A stretch of 64,000 nt of DNA from FEB-10 sp963710645 (GTDB lineage: Bacteria; Acidobacteriota; Thermoanaerobaculia; Thermoanaerobaculales; Sulfomarinibacteraceae). Below, one piece after another: positions 18,014 through 25,762 of the stretch. The stretch covers positions 496,001-560,000 of the forward strand of contig CAVQBD010000009.1 of assembly GCA_963710645.1 (NCBI GenBank), given 5' to 3'. Within the stretch, counting starts at the first letter, position 1, and each line of letters begins with the position of its first letter. A program made the position numbers and the translations under genes. The notes beneath the pieces were generated by a model. That model did no database searches and was not told the DNA's origin. It worked only from the letters and a program-made list of their open reading frames with translations.

Positions 18014-19054
18014 GTGGCTCGGCGTACCTTCGATGAACAGATGTACGAGATCCAATTCCACCCCGCCGATATCCGAAGCCAGGTGCGTTACTACTTCTTG
18101 TCACGCCGGGTCTTTCGGTGGATCGTGGCCGCCGGCGTCCTGCTGGCGGCTCTCATGCTGGCAGGCGTCGTCCTGGCACCGCTCGGTATCCAGGCCCTGA
18201 TGTTGACTGGCGAGTTGCGTTCCCTGCGGCAACAGAACCGGCTCCAAATGGAGATCCTGCACCAACGCGAAGCGACCCTCGATCGCGTCCAGAAAGCGGT
18301 GGATGACGCGCGGGTGCGGCAACGGCAGATGAGCCTGATCCTCGGTGCCCCCAATGAGACCGGCGGGCTCGGAGGTTTTCCGGTCGAGTCAACCACTCAG
18401 ATCACGATTCCCGAGGCGGCAGAAGCCGCCGGCCGCGGCATCCAACTGGACACCGACACCAAGGCCCTCCTCACCCTCGCCGACGAGCTTGCCAGTTTTG
18501 CCCTTGCCCATGAGGAGCTGACTGAATCGGTGCCGTCCATCTGCCCGGTGCCGATCGGCAAATTCGTCCTCACATCCCCTTTCGGCAATCGAGTTTCACC
18601 TTTCACCGACAAGACCGACTTTCACTCGGGTATTGACCTCGCAGCCCGTGAAGGCACGCCGGTACTGGCGTCGGGCGCGGGGCGGGTGGTCTTCGCCGGC
18701 CGTTTTCCGCTCCGTCGGAATGTGGGTTGGTGGCGCTACGGTAACGTGGTGGTTCTCTCTCACGCCGGTGGATATCTCACAATCTACGCCCACCTCCAGG
18801 AAATCCTGACCCGACGAGGCCAGAACATGACGCGGGGAGAACAGCTCGGAACGGTGGGGAACACCGGATGGAGCACTTCGCCCCACCTGCACTATGAAAT
18901 CCGTGTCAAAAACGAGGAATCGGCGGAGCCGGTCCCGGTGGATCCCCGGATCTTCATCCTCAACTACCAATGGACCGGTCATGAGAAGTTGCTAGTTCAG
19001 GGGCGCAGGGCGCCTGCGGTGTCTTTCGACCCGATACCATCGATCGTGAGATGA
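18014..19054 (+). CDS. M23/LytM-family peptidase, membrane anchored
   Basis: 346 residues from a GTG; an ATG at 18041 is an alternative. One N-terminal helix (about 35-60), a coiled-coil stretch rich in Q, E and R (SLRQQNRLQMEILHQREATL), then a LytM domain near 180-330. Zinc ligands are visible in HSGIDLA (HxxxD) and SPHLHYEI (HxH). It probably cleaves peptidoglycan cross-links or activates an amidase. The bactofilin-like gene starts 10 bp downstream, a known pairing in which bactofilins position M23 peptidases. Confidence 0.9.
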   Translation: MARRTFDEQMYEIQFHPADIRSQVRYYFLSRRVFRWIVAAGVLLAALMLAGVVLAPLGIQALMLTGELRSLRQQNRLQMEILHQREATLDRVQKAVDDARVRQRQMSLILGAPNETGGLGGFPVESTTQITIPEAAEAAGRGIQLDTDTKALLTLADELASFALAHEELTESVPSICPVPIGKFVLTSPFGNRVSPFTDKTDFHSGIDLAAREGTPVLASGAGRVVFAGRFPLRRNVGWWRYGNVVVLSHAGGYLTIYAHLQEILTRRGQNMTRGEQLGTVGNTGWSTSPHLHYEIRVKNEESAEPVPVDPRIFILNYQWTGHEKLLVQGRRAPAVSFDPIPSIVR

Positions 19055-19063
19055 GGAGAGTCC

Positions 19064-19819
19064 ATGGACGAGGTCAAGAATTTCCCAACCATGATCATCC
19101 CGAACGGCACCGAGGTGACGGTCAACGAACATGGCCAGCTGTCGATCCGCACACCGGGCAATCTGGTGATCCAGAACTCGGGCGTCTACTCGGTGATCGA
19201 GTCGGGGAGCGGCTCAGTTCGCATCGACCCTGCGGTCAAGGTGGAGGCGGTGTCGGTCCAGGCCGCGGAATCCTGTTTCGTGGCTGGAGAGTTGACGGCG
19301 TGGCGGGTTCGGGCCCGCTCCATAACCCTCGAACGGGGCGCTCAAGCGAACATCATGCTCCAGGAGTCCGAATCGCTCGAACTCGATCGAAATTCGCGGC
19401 TGGTGGGGAACTTCGCATCTGAAAAGGAGCTCTACCTGATGCTCGGCCGGTTCAGCCGACAGCTGCGTGAGCTTCCCGACAACCTCAACCGCCGCGAGCG
19501 TGAACACCAAACACCGCTGTCGGCGAGGAGCGACGAGTTGCCGAAGATCGACGCCGATACTGCCGACGACCAGGCGCCGGTCGAGAACCGCCAGCGAGAG
19601 GAAATCTTGTCGCTGGCCCGGGTGATCCTGGAGCGGGAGATTGGCAGACCGAATACCAGCGACGCCGGCCGAACAGCCTTGGAAAAACTCCTGGAGATGG
19701 TCCGTTCCGGGGAAGTCCACATGTTGAACGAAGGATTGGCCTACCAGCTGTCGCAGGTGGAGGCACCTTCGGACGAACTCACCAAGGTCGGTCGGCTGTT
19801 GAAAAGCCTGATCGAGTAA
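19064..19819 (+). CDS. bactofilin-like beta-helical protein
   Basis: 251 residues behind GAGGAGAG. The first 120 residues alternate short hydrophobic strands with turns (SVRIDPAVKVEAVSVQAAES, RARSITLERGAQANIMLQES, LELDRNSRLVGNF), the pattern of a small right-handed beta-helix as in bactofilins. The C-terminal half is charged and helical. The adjacent M23 peptidase supports a role in placing cell-wall cleavage. The match is by pattern, not by a clear signature, so the family call is tentative. Confidence 0.5.
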   Translation: MDEVKNFPTMIIPNGTEVTVNEHGQLSIRTPGNLVIQNSGVYSVIESGSGSVRIDPAVKVEAVSVQAAESCFVAGELTAWRVRARSITLERGAQANIMLQESESLELDRNSRLVGNFASEKELYLMLGRFSRQLRELPDNLNRREREHQTPLSARSDELPKIDADTADDQAPVENRQREEILSLARVILEREIGRPNTSDAGRTALEKLLEMVRSGEVHMLNEGLAYQLSQVEAPSDELTKVGRLLKSLIE

Positions 19820-19973
19820 GAAACACGGGACGCCGGCGCCCCGTTCTGCACACTCCTCCTCGGCCCCGTTCATCCCCGATTCGCGGTTGCTTTTCACCGC
19901 TCCAATGGGATGCTACTCTGCAGCAGTCAACCCGGATTTCTCGCCGGGCCAGGCATCCGGAGGTGTGCGGCTG

Positions 19974-21095
19974 ATGACCGATTCGACCGAGGCCAAGAGG
20001 ACTCCACTCTATGAGGAGCATGTGGCCGCTGGCGGCAAGATGGTGCCATTCGCGGGCTTCCTGATGCCGGTGCAGTACACCTCACTCGCCGAGGAGCACG
20101 ATGCGGTGCGCCGCCGCGCGGGCCTATTCGACGTCTCGCACATGGGCGAGATCTTCATCCGCGGTCCGCGTGCCCTCGACTTTGTTCAGCGTGTGTCCTC
20201 CAACGACCACTCCAAAATGGCCATCGGCCGGGCCCAGTACACCGGTCTGATGTACCCCGAAGGCACCTTTGTCGACGACATGCTCGTTCACCGAACGAAG
20301 GACGACGAATATCTTCTCGTGGTCAACGCAGCCAATGTGGACAAGGATTTCAGCTACCTGACCGAACTCGCGGATCTGGAGGAAGGGGTCGAGGTCGTCG
20401 ACAGTTCGGACGACTGGGCCCAAATCGCCATCCAGGGTCCCCTTGCGGCCGAGATCCTGCAGGGATTGGTGGCCGAGGACCTTTCGGAGATCAAGTATTA
20501 CCGGTTCGTGTTCACCGACGTCGCCGGTGTGTCGGCCCTTTTGGCCCGCACAGGCTACACGGGAGAAGACGGATTCGAAATCTACGTCGAGCCCACTGCA
20601 GCGGCCGGCGTCTGGCAAGCGTTGCTCGCTGAGGGTCGGCCCAAGGGACTCCAACCGGCAGGCCTGGGCGCCCGCGACACCCTCCGGCTCGAGGCTGGCA
20701 TGGCGCTGTACGGCAATGAAATCGACGCTGAAACGACGCCCCTGGAGGCAGGACTGGGCTGGATCGTCAAGCTCGACAAGAAAGACTTCATCGGCCGTGA
20801 TGTGCTGGAGCGACAGAAGGAGCAGGGCGCCGCCCGCACCCTGGTTGGATTCGAAATGCTCGATCCGGGCATCGCCCGTCACGGCTATCCGGTCGTGCTC
20901 GAACTGGGCCAGGAACCCTCCGGGTTCGTCACCTCCGGGACCCTACTGCCCTCCTTCGGCAAGGCGATGGGCATGGCCTACCTCCCCACCGAAGCCGCCG
21001 AAGCGGGTCGAGAATTTCTGATCCACATCCGAAATCGGGCGGTTCGAGCCAAGGTGGTCGATCTGCCGTTCTATTCGAGGAAGAAAAAGAATTGA
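19974..21095 (+). CDS. gcvT: glycine cleavage system T protein (aminomethyltransferase)
   Basis: 373 residues from the ATG at 19974 behind CCGGAGG. It transfers the methylene group from aminomethyl-lipoyl GcvH to tetrahydrofolate, releasing ammonia. Typical sequence: TPLYEEHVAAGGKMVPFAGFLMPVQY, FDVSHMGEI, RTGYTGEDGFEIY, GLGARDTLRLEAGMALYG. First gene of gcvT-gcvH-gcvPA-gcvPB. No glycine riboswitch is seen in the 150-bp leader. Confidence 0.96.
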   Translation: MTDSTEAKRTPLYEEHVAAGGKMVPFAGFLMPVQYTSLAEEHDAVRRRAGLFDVSHMGEIFIRGPRALDFVQRVSSNDHSKMAIGRAQYTGLMYPEGTFVDDMLVHRTKDDEYLLVVNAANVDKDFSYLTELADLEEGVEVVDSSDDWAQIAIQGPLAAEILQGLVAEDLSEIKYYRFVFTDVAGVSALLARTGYTGEDGFEIYVEPTAAAGVWQALLAEGRPKGLQPAGLGARDTLRLEAGMALYGNEIDAETTPLEAGLGWIVKLDKKDFIGRDVLERQKEQGAARTLVGFEMLDPGIARHGYPVVLELGQEPSGFVTSGTLLPSFGKAMGMAYLPTEAAEAGREFLIHIRNRAVRAKVVDLPFYSRKKKN

Positions 21096-21131
21096 TTGCC
21101 AGGTTGAACCTGGTGATCTGAGGAGGTTCCC

Positions 21132-21515
21132 ATGTCCGTTCCCGCAAATCTGTTCTACGCCACATCACACGAATGGGCTCGCGCCGAAGACAACGTCGTC
21201 GTCGTCGGGATCTCGGACTACGCCCAGGAACAACTCGGCGAGGTCGTCTACGTCGAATTGCCGGAGCCCGGTACCGGCGTCGACGCCGGCGAGGAGCTCG
21301 GCACACTCGAATCCGTCAAAGCGGTTGCAGAGTTCTCGTCTCCTGTGGCCGGTGAGGTTGTGGAAGTTAACGAGCGGCTCGCCGACGAACCCAATCTGGT
21401 CAACGAGGACCCATATGGTGAGGGCTGGCTTGTGAAAATCACCGGCTCCATCGAGGGCGACGACCTCCTCGACGCGGAGGCCTACCAGCAAGTCCTCGAG
21501 GAGGAGAGTCACTGA
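21132..21515 (+). CDS. gcvH: glycine cleavage system H protein
   Basis: 127 residues behind GAGGAGG. The lipoyl carrier of the system: K63 in GTLESVKAVAEF is the lipoylation site. Standard motifs HEWA, GISDYAQEQLGEVVYVELP and NEDPYGEGWLVKI are present. Its stop overlaps the gcvPA start. It would depend on LipA (38189-39070) for its cofactor. Confidence 0.96.
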   Translation: MSVPANLFYATSHEWARAEDNVVVVGISDYAQEQLGEVVYVELPEPGTGVDAGEELGTLESVKAVAEFSSPVAGEVVEVNERLADEPNLVNEDPYGEGWLVKITGSIEGDDLLDAEAYQQVLEEESH

Positions 21516-22864
21516 TGCACCCTTGGATCGGTGCCGGTCACGACGACCGCCGCCACATCCTCGATGAGCTCGGCCTCGATTCGGTGGACGCTCTGTTCTC
21601 GTCCATCCCGACCGAAGTCTGTGTGGACCTCCTCGATCTGGCACCCAGCTGTGACGAAGAGACCGTCCGTCGGGCCATGGCCGAGATGGCCGGCTCCAAC
21701 GTGAACATGGGCACGCGCCCATGCTTCCTTGGCGCCGGGGTCTATCGCCACATCCAACCAAGCGTGGTGGACGCGGTTCTTTCCCGGGCCGAGTTCTTCA
21801 CCTCCTACACCCCGTACCAGCCCGAGATATCCCAGGGCACCCTGCAGGCGATCTTCGAGTTCCAGACTTTGATCTGCCAACTGACCGGGTGCGATGTATC
21901 GAATGCCTCCCTCTATGACGGGGCCACGTCCATGGTGGAGGCCGTGCTCTTCGCCCACCGGGTTCTCAAGGGCAAACGGAACCGGGTGGTGATCGCTGAA
22001 TCCGTCCACCCCATGTATCGCCTGGTACTCGAAACCTACACCGAGGCCGTCGGTCTGGAGACGGTGGTTGTTCCGCCCGGCGAGGATGGACGGATGGACC
22101 CCCAGCGACTGGCGGATGCAGCCGGCGACGAAACCTGCTGCGTGGTCGTCCAGTCCCCGAGTTTTGTCGGCACCATCGAAGACCTGGCGGCCATCGCCGA
22201 TGCGGCGCACGACTCGGGTGCGTTGGCGGTACAGGTGGTCTGTGAGGCGGTGTCGCTCGGCCTGCTCGCCGGTGGCGGCCACTTCGGATTCGACGTGGTC
22301 TGTGGCGAGGCCCAGTCGTTCGGCGTCGCCGCAGGTTTCGGCGGCCCCCACCTCGGTTTCTTCGCCTGCAGCGAAAAGCTGGTGCGACAGATGCCCGGGC
22401 GGCTGGTGGGTGAAACGGTCGACGAGGCCGGTGACCGCGCATTCTGTCTGACCCTCTCCACTCGAGAACAGCACATCCGGAGAGCCAAGGCGACCTCGAA
22501 CATCTGCACAAACCAGGGCCTCATCGCCCTCGCGGCCACCGTGTGGCTCGAACTGTTGGGCGGGTCGGGTCTGCGCGACCTCGCAACCTCGTGTCTGTCC
22601 CGCAGCGAAGCGCTCAAGGGCCGGATCACCGGCGACTGGCGACTCGCCTACCCGTCGAGCCCCACCTTCAACGAATTCCTGCTGCTCGGTCCGGTGAGCG
22701 GTCCCGAAGCGATCCGACAGCTGGCTGCCCACGGAGTGCTGGCCGGGGTCGCGTCCCGAACATGGGGCGGATCCTGGCCCGACGGCATCCTGGTGGCGGT
22801 CACCGAGACCAACTCCGCAGCCGACATCGATGCCCTGATCGATGCCCTCGGGAGGGTCTCATGA
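21515..22864 (+). CDS. gcvPA: glycine dehydrogenase (decarboxylating) subunit 1
   Basis: 449 residues. One half of the two-subunit P protein that decarboxylates glycine on PLP. Family features: NVNMGTRPCFLGAGVYRHIQP, FTSYTPYQPEISQGTLQAIFEFQT, LTGCDVSNASLYDGATSMVEA and RRAKATSNICTNQGL. The start ATG shares an A with the gcvH TGA, and the end overlaps gcvPB by 4 bp, so the four genes are translationally coupled. Confidence 0.95.
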   Translation: MHPWIGAGHDDRRHILDELGLDSVDALFSSIPTEVCVDLLDLAPSCDEETVRRAMAEMAGSNVNMGTRPCFLGAGVYRHIQPSVVDAVLSRAEFFTSYTPYQPEISQGTLQAIFEFQTLICQLTGCDVSNASLYDGATSMVEAVLFAHRVLKGKRNRVVIAESVHPMYRLVLETYTEAVGLETVVVPPGEDGRMDPQRLADAAGDETCCVVVQSPSFVGTIEDLAAIADAAHDSGALAVQVVCEAVSLGLLAGGGHFGFDVVCGEAQSFGVAAGFGGPHLGFFACSEKLVRQMPGRLVGETVDEAGDRAFCLTLSTREQHIRRAKATSNICTNQGLIALAATVWLELLGGSGLRDLATSCLSRSEALKGRITGDWRLAYPSSPTFNEFLLLGPVSGPEAIRQLAAHGVLAGVASRTWGGSWPDGILVAVTETNSAADIDALIDALGRVS

Positions 22865-24339
22865 GACGCCGAGCCCTCCGAAATGAGCCGCTGTTTTTCG
22901 AGCGGAATCGGCAGCGCACGATCCGGCAGGGGCATCTGCTGCCGGCGATGGACGTCCCCGAGGTCGATCCGTCCGAGGTCCTACCGCCCGAACTCCTCAG
23001 AGAGCCCGACCGCGACATTCCGGATCTGGGTGAGCTGGAGGTGGTGCAGCACTTCCACCGCCTCAGCCAGCTCAACTACGCCGTAGACGAGGGGCTCTAT
23101 CCTCTCGGCTCATGCACCATGAAGTACAACCCGAGGATCAACGAGCGGACCGCCCGTCTCCCGGGCTTCGCGGACATCCACCCGCTGCAGTCTGAAGACC
23201 AGATCCAAGGCGCGTTGCGCATGATGTGGGATCTCGAGGAAGCTCTGAAGACGATCACGGGGATGGCCGGTGTGACCCTGCAGCCGGCGGCCGGTGCCCA
23301 CGGCGAGCTCACCGGAATTCTGATGATTCGGAAGGCTCTCGAAGTCCGTGGCGAGTCCCGCCGCGTCGTCCTGGCCCCGGATTCGGCCCACGGCACCAAC
23401 CCGGCCACCGCCGCCTTCGCAGGCTACGACGCCGTGGAAATTCCCTCGGCCGACGACGGGACCGTGGACATGGAGGCCCTCGATCGATTGATGACCGACG
23501 AGGTCGCCGCCGTCATGCTGACCGTTCCGAACACCCTCGGCGTTTTCGAACACAAGATCCTGGAGATCTCCAAGCTGGTCCACGACCGTGGCGGGTTTAT
23601 CTATATGGACGGCGCCAACCTCAACGCCTTTGTGGGCAGAGCCCTGCCCGGTCTGATGGGCGCAGACGCCATGCACATCAACCTCCACAAGACCTTTTCC
23701 ACCCCCCACGGCGGCGGAGGCCCGGGGGCCGGGCCGGTGGCGGTCTCCGCCGCTCTGCTGCCACACCTCCCGGTCCCGAGAGTCGTCAGGGACGGCGACC
23801 GATTCCAGATGCTGTGGCAGGACGAGGCATCAATCGGCGCCATGCGCGGCTTCGCCGGCAGCTTCCTGATCCTGGTTCGCGCCCTCACCTACATCAAGAG
23901 CCTGGGCGCCGACGGTCTTCGCGAGATGTCCGATGTGGCCGTGCTCTACGCCAATCTGGTGCGCCATCGACTCTCCAGTGACTACCACCTGAAATACCAC
24001 TCGCCGTCCATGCACGAAGTGGTCTTCGACGACTCCATTCAGGTCCAAAACGAGGTCCACAACACCGACATCGCCAAGCGGCTGTTGGACTACGGCTTCC
24101 ACCCGCCCACCATGTCGTTTCCGCTGATCGTCCACGGTGCCCTCATGATCGAGCCCACCGAGAGCGTGGCGCCGGAGGAGGTTGAGGCCTTCTGCGATGC
24201 CATGCTGGCCATCGCCCGGGAGGCACGGGAAGAACCTGCTCTGGTCAAGACCGCGCCCCACGACACCCCGGTGCGCCGGGTGGACGAGGTCCGTGCCGCC
24301 CGAAATTTGAAGGTCCGCTGGCGACCGGAGGACGAGTAG
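22861..24339 (+). CDS. gcvPB: glycine dehydrogenase (decarboxylating) subunit 2
   Basis: 492 residues from the ATG at 22861 (ATGA overlap with gcvPA); the frame is open further upstream but that part lies inside gcvPA. This subunit carries the PLP lysine in NLHKTFSTPHGGGGPGAGP. Other features: LYPLGSCTMKYNPRINE and DSAHGTNPATAAFAGY. Completes the glycine cleavage operon. Confidence 0.95.
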   Translation: MRRRALRNEPLFFERNRQRTIRQGHLLPAMDVPEVDPSEVLPPELLREPDRDIPDLGELEVVQHFHRLSQLNYAVDEGLYPLGSCTMKYNPRINERTARLPGFADIHPLQSEDQIQGALRMMWDLEEALKTITGMAGVTLQPAAGAHGELTGILMIRKALEVRGESRRVVLAPDSAHGTNPATAAFAGYDAVEIPSADDGTVDMEALDRLMTDEVAAVMLTVPNTLGVFEHKILEISKLVHDRGGFIYMDGANLNAFVGRALPGLMGADAMHINLHKTFSTPHGGGGPGAGPVAVSAALLPHLPVPRVVRDGDRFQMLWQDEASIGAMRGFAGSFLILVRALTYIKSLGADGLREMSDVAVLYANLVRHRLSSDYHLKYHSPSMHEVVFDDSIQVQNEVHNTDIAKRLLDYGFHPPTMSFPLIVHGALMIEPTESVAPEEVEAFCDAMLAIAREAREEPALVKTAPHDTPVRRVDEVRAARNLKVRWRPEDE

Positions 24340-24370
24340 TTCCGGGTTCCGAGGTCTCAGCCGGTCTCCC

Positions 24371-24412
24371 TGTCATTCCGAGGGAGGAGTCCGCGACCAG
24401 TCGAGGAATTTT
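24371..24412. repeat. TGTCATTCCGAG-type short dispersed repeat fragment
   Basis: TGTCATTCCGAGGGAGGAGT and following bases resemble the half of a GTCATCCTGAG-type palindromic repeat, here without a matching second arm. It lies in the 136-bp gap after gcvPB. Confidence 0.35.
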
Positions 24413-24475
24413 CCGAACGCAAGAACCGGATGAGATGATCTGATTGAATCGTTACCACATTTCGCATTGAGGCAT

Positions 24476-24745
24476 TCACGGCTTTCTGTAGACCGCGCTG
24501 CGGTGACCAACCTTGACCACGAAGACGATCAGGAAGTCATCCGCAATCGAGTAGACGATTCTGTAAGCGCCGTGCCGAAGGCGATATCGATCGGAGCGAC
24601 CAGAGAGTTTCTCGCAACCTCGCGGGCGAGGGTCTTCTGACAAACGCCGAATACGATCGACAATCTGACGCCGCAAATTCCTCGGTTCTATGTTCTCAAT
24701 TTCCTGTGCGGCAGAGGCTTTGAGCCGAACGCTATAGTTTGCCAC
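24476..24745 (-). CDS. RelE/ParE-family toxin
   Basis: 89 residues. RelE fold pattern: YSVRLKASAAQEIENI at the start, then IRRLSEDPRPRGCEKLSG, and the core strands DRYRLRHGAYRIVYSI and FLIVFVVKVGHRSAVYR. RelE toxins cleave mRNA on ribosomes and ParE toxins poison gyrase; sequence alone leans to RelE. The start overlaps the antitoxin gene by 14 bp. Confidence 0.9.
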   Translation of the reverse strand: MANYSVRLKASAAQEIENIEPRNLRRQIVDRIRRLSEDPRPRGCEKLSGRSDRYRLRHGAYRIVYSIADDFLIVFVVKVGHRSAVYRKP

Positions 24746-24962
24746 TGCGCCTCAGCGACTTGACGAATGAAACGAAGTCGATATCCGGTTCAGAGACTCG
24801 GTCGTCGAATGCTTCGAGATCCTCGGCATCTTCCGCCAAGGCCAGTCGGACAGCATCATTCACCATCTCGGAGATCGATTGATCCGTTGAGGCTGCCTTG
24901 AGCTTCAACGCCCGGTGAATATCGGGATCAAGATAGACGGTTGCTCGACGAAGTTCACTCAT
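24732..24962 (-). CDS. ribbon-helix-helix antitoxin
   Basis: 76 residues. The N-terminal beta strand (RRATVYLDPDIHRALKLKA) and helix (QSISEMVNDAVRLAL) form an RHH DNA-binding domain; the acidic C-terminus would wrap the toxin. First gene of the pair. The palindrome directly at its 5' edge is a likely autorepression site. Confidence 0.9.
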   Translation of the reverse strand: MSELRRATVYLDPDIHRALKLKAASTDQSISEMVNDAVRLALAEDAEDLEAFDDRVSEPDIDFVSFVKSLRRSGKL

Positions 24963-24996
24963 ATTCTAAGAATAGCGTCAAAACGTCAAAACGTCC
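24963..24996. promoter_or_regulatory. toxin-antitoxin control region: palindrome plus tandem octamer
   Basis: ATTCT-A-AGAAT (24963-24973) is a palindrome touching the antitoxin start, followed by CGTCAAAA twice and a partial third copy (24976-24996). RHH antitoxins bind such sites. On the minus strand the octamer contains TTGACG, a possible -35. Confidence 0.5.
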
Positions 24997-25166
24997 ATCA
25001 CGAAAAGACCGAATTCAGCGGACCGGACCCTGCACTGCAGAGGGTCAACCGGGGGAAATGTGAAATGGAAAATGTGAAATTGGAGGTCGATTTGGTCGAG
25101 TGAATTTTCTCGTTTCGATTCAGGAGCGCGAGCTCTTTATTCTTCGTTCTGAGTCCGCGTCCGAAT

Positions 25167-25248
25167 CCACACTCTCCACACCTTCCACACTCTCCCCACC
25201 GGCCCGAGCGGGAGAATTCGAATTTCGAATTTCGAATTTCGAATTTTC
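25167..25248. repeat. tandem word arrays (9-mer CCACACTCT and 7-mer GAATTTC)
   Basis: 25167-25200 holds CCACACTCT/CCACACCTT units of 9 bp. 25214-25248 holds GAATTTC heptamers repeated about five times with the ends varied. They are separated by CCCCACCGGCCCGAGCGGG and followed by CCCAGCCCCTCC-type tracts. The rest of the 24997-25363 gap shows no gene. Confidence 0.85.
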
Positions 25249-25363
25249 CGACCGAGCCCCCAGCCCCTCCTCCCCCCTTGACACTCCCACCCACACCCGT
25301 CCTTCCTCCAATTACATGGGAAACGACTCACGATGGCCGTGGCCTGGCCTCAGAGGGCGAAGC

Positions 25364-25651
25364 TCACCGGATACAAAACCACGGCCCGGCAACTCGGTGC
25401 TCGCGGCACTCCGGACAGCGGCCCGGAGGGTGCAGTGCGCCCTTGGTGAACCGGAAACCGCAGGCCACGCAGCGCGCCGGTTCAATCTCGAGCCGTTCGC
25501 CGCGGGGGCGCACGCTCCGCTCGACGTGGCGCAGATTCTCCTCAAGTTGCCTGACCGTCAGCTCGAAGTCGCGCCGAAGCTGTTGGAAGTCGACGGCGCC
25601 CTCGCGCAATCGTGTCATGATCTGTTCTCTGGGTGTTTCGGCCCGATCCAT
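25364..25651 (-). CDS. small HTH plus zinc-ribbon regulator (COG3357-like)
   Basis: 95 residues from the ATG at 25651. An N-terminal HTH-like part (REQIMTRLREGAVDFQQLRR, then LRHVERSV) is followed by a four-cysteine ribbon, CVACGFRF (C61, C64) and CPECREHR (C79, C82). This is the layout of predicted small archaeal/bacterial transcriptional regulators with HTH and Zn ribbon. The frame runs on upstream through the opposite gene, but only this part is coding. It is divergent from the EAL-globin gene with 111 bp between the starts. Confidence 0.75.
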   Translation of the reverse strand: MDRAETPREQIMTRLREGAVDFQQLRRDFELTVRQLEENLRHVERSVRPRGERLEIEPARCVACGFRFTKGALHPPGRCPECREHRVAGPWFCIR

Positions 25652-25762
25652 GGTCCGAATTGTACCGGCCATCACCTTCGACCCCAAGAAACCGTCATCC
25701 CCCATAGGCCCAACGGAGGCGGACTGATCGTTCTTCAGCTTGTCGGGTACATTGAGAGTGTC

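Noticed and set aside
19820..19973. Glycine riboswitch before gcvT
   Set aside because: The leader lacks the conserved glycine aptamer cores; only an ordinary ribosome site was seen.
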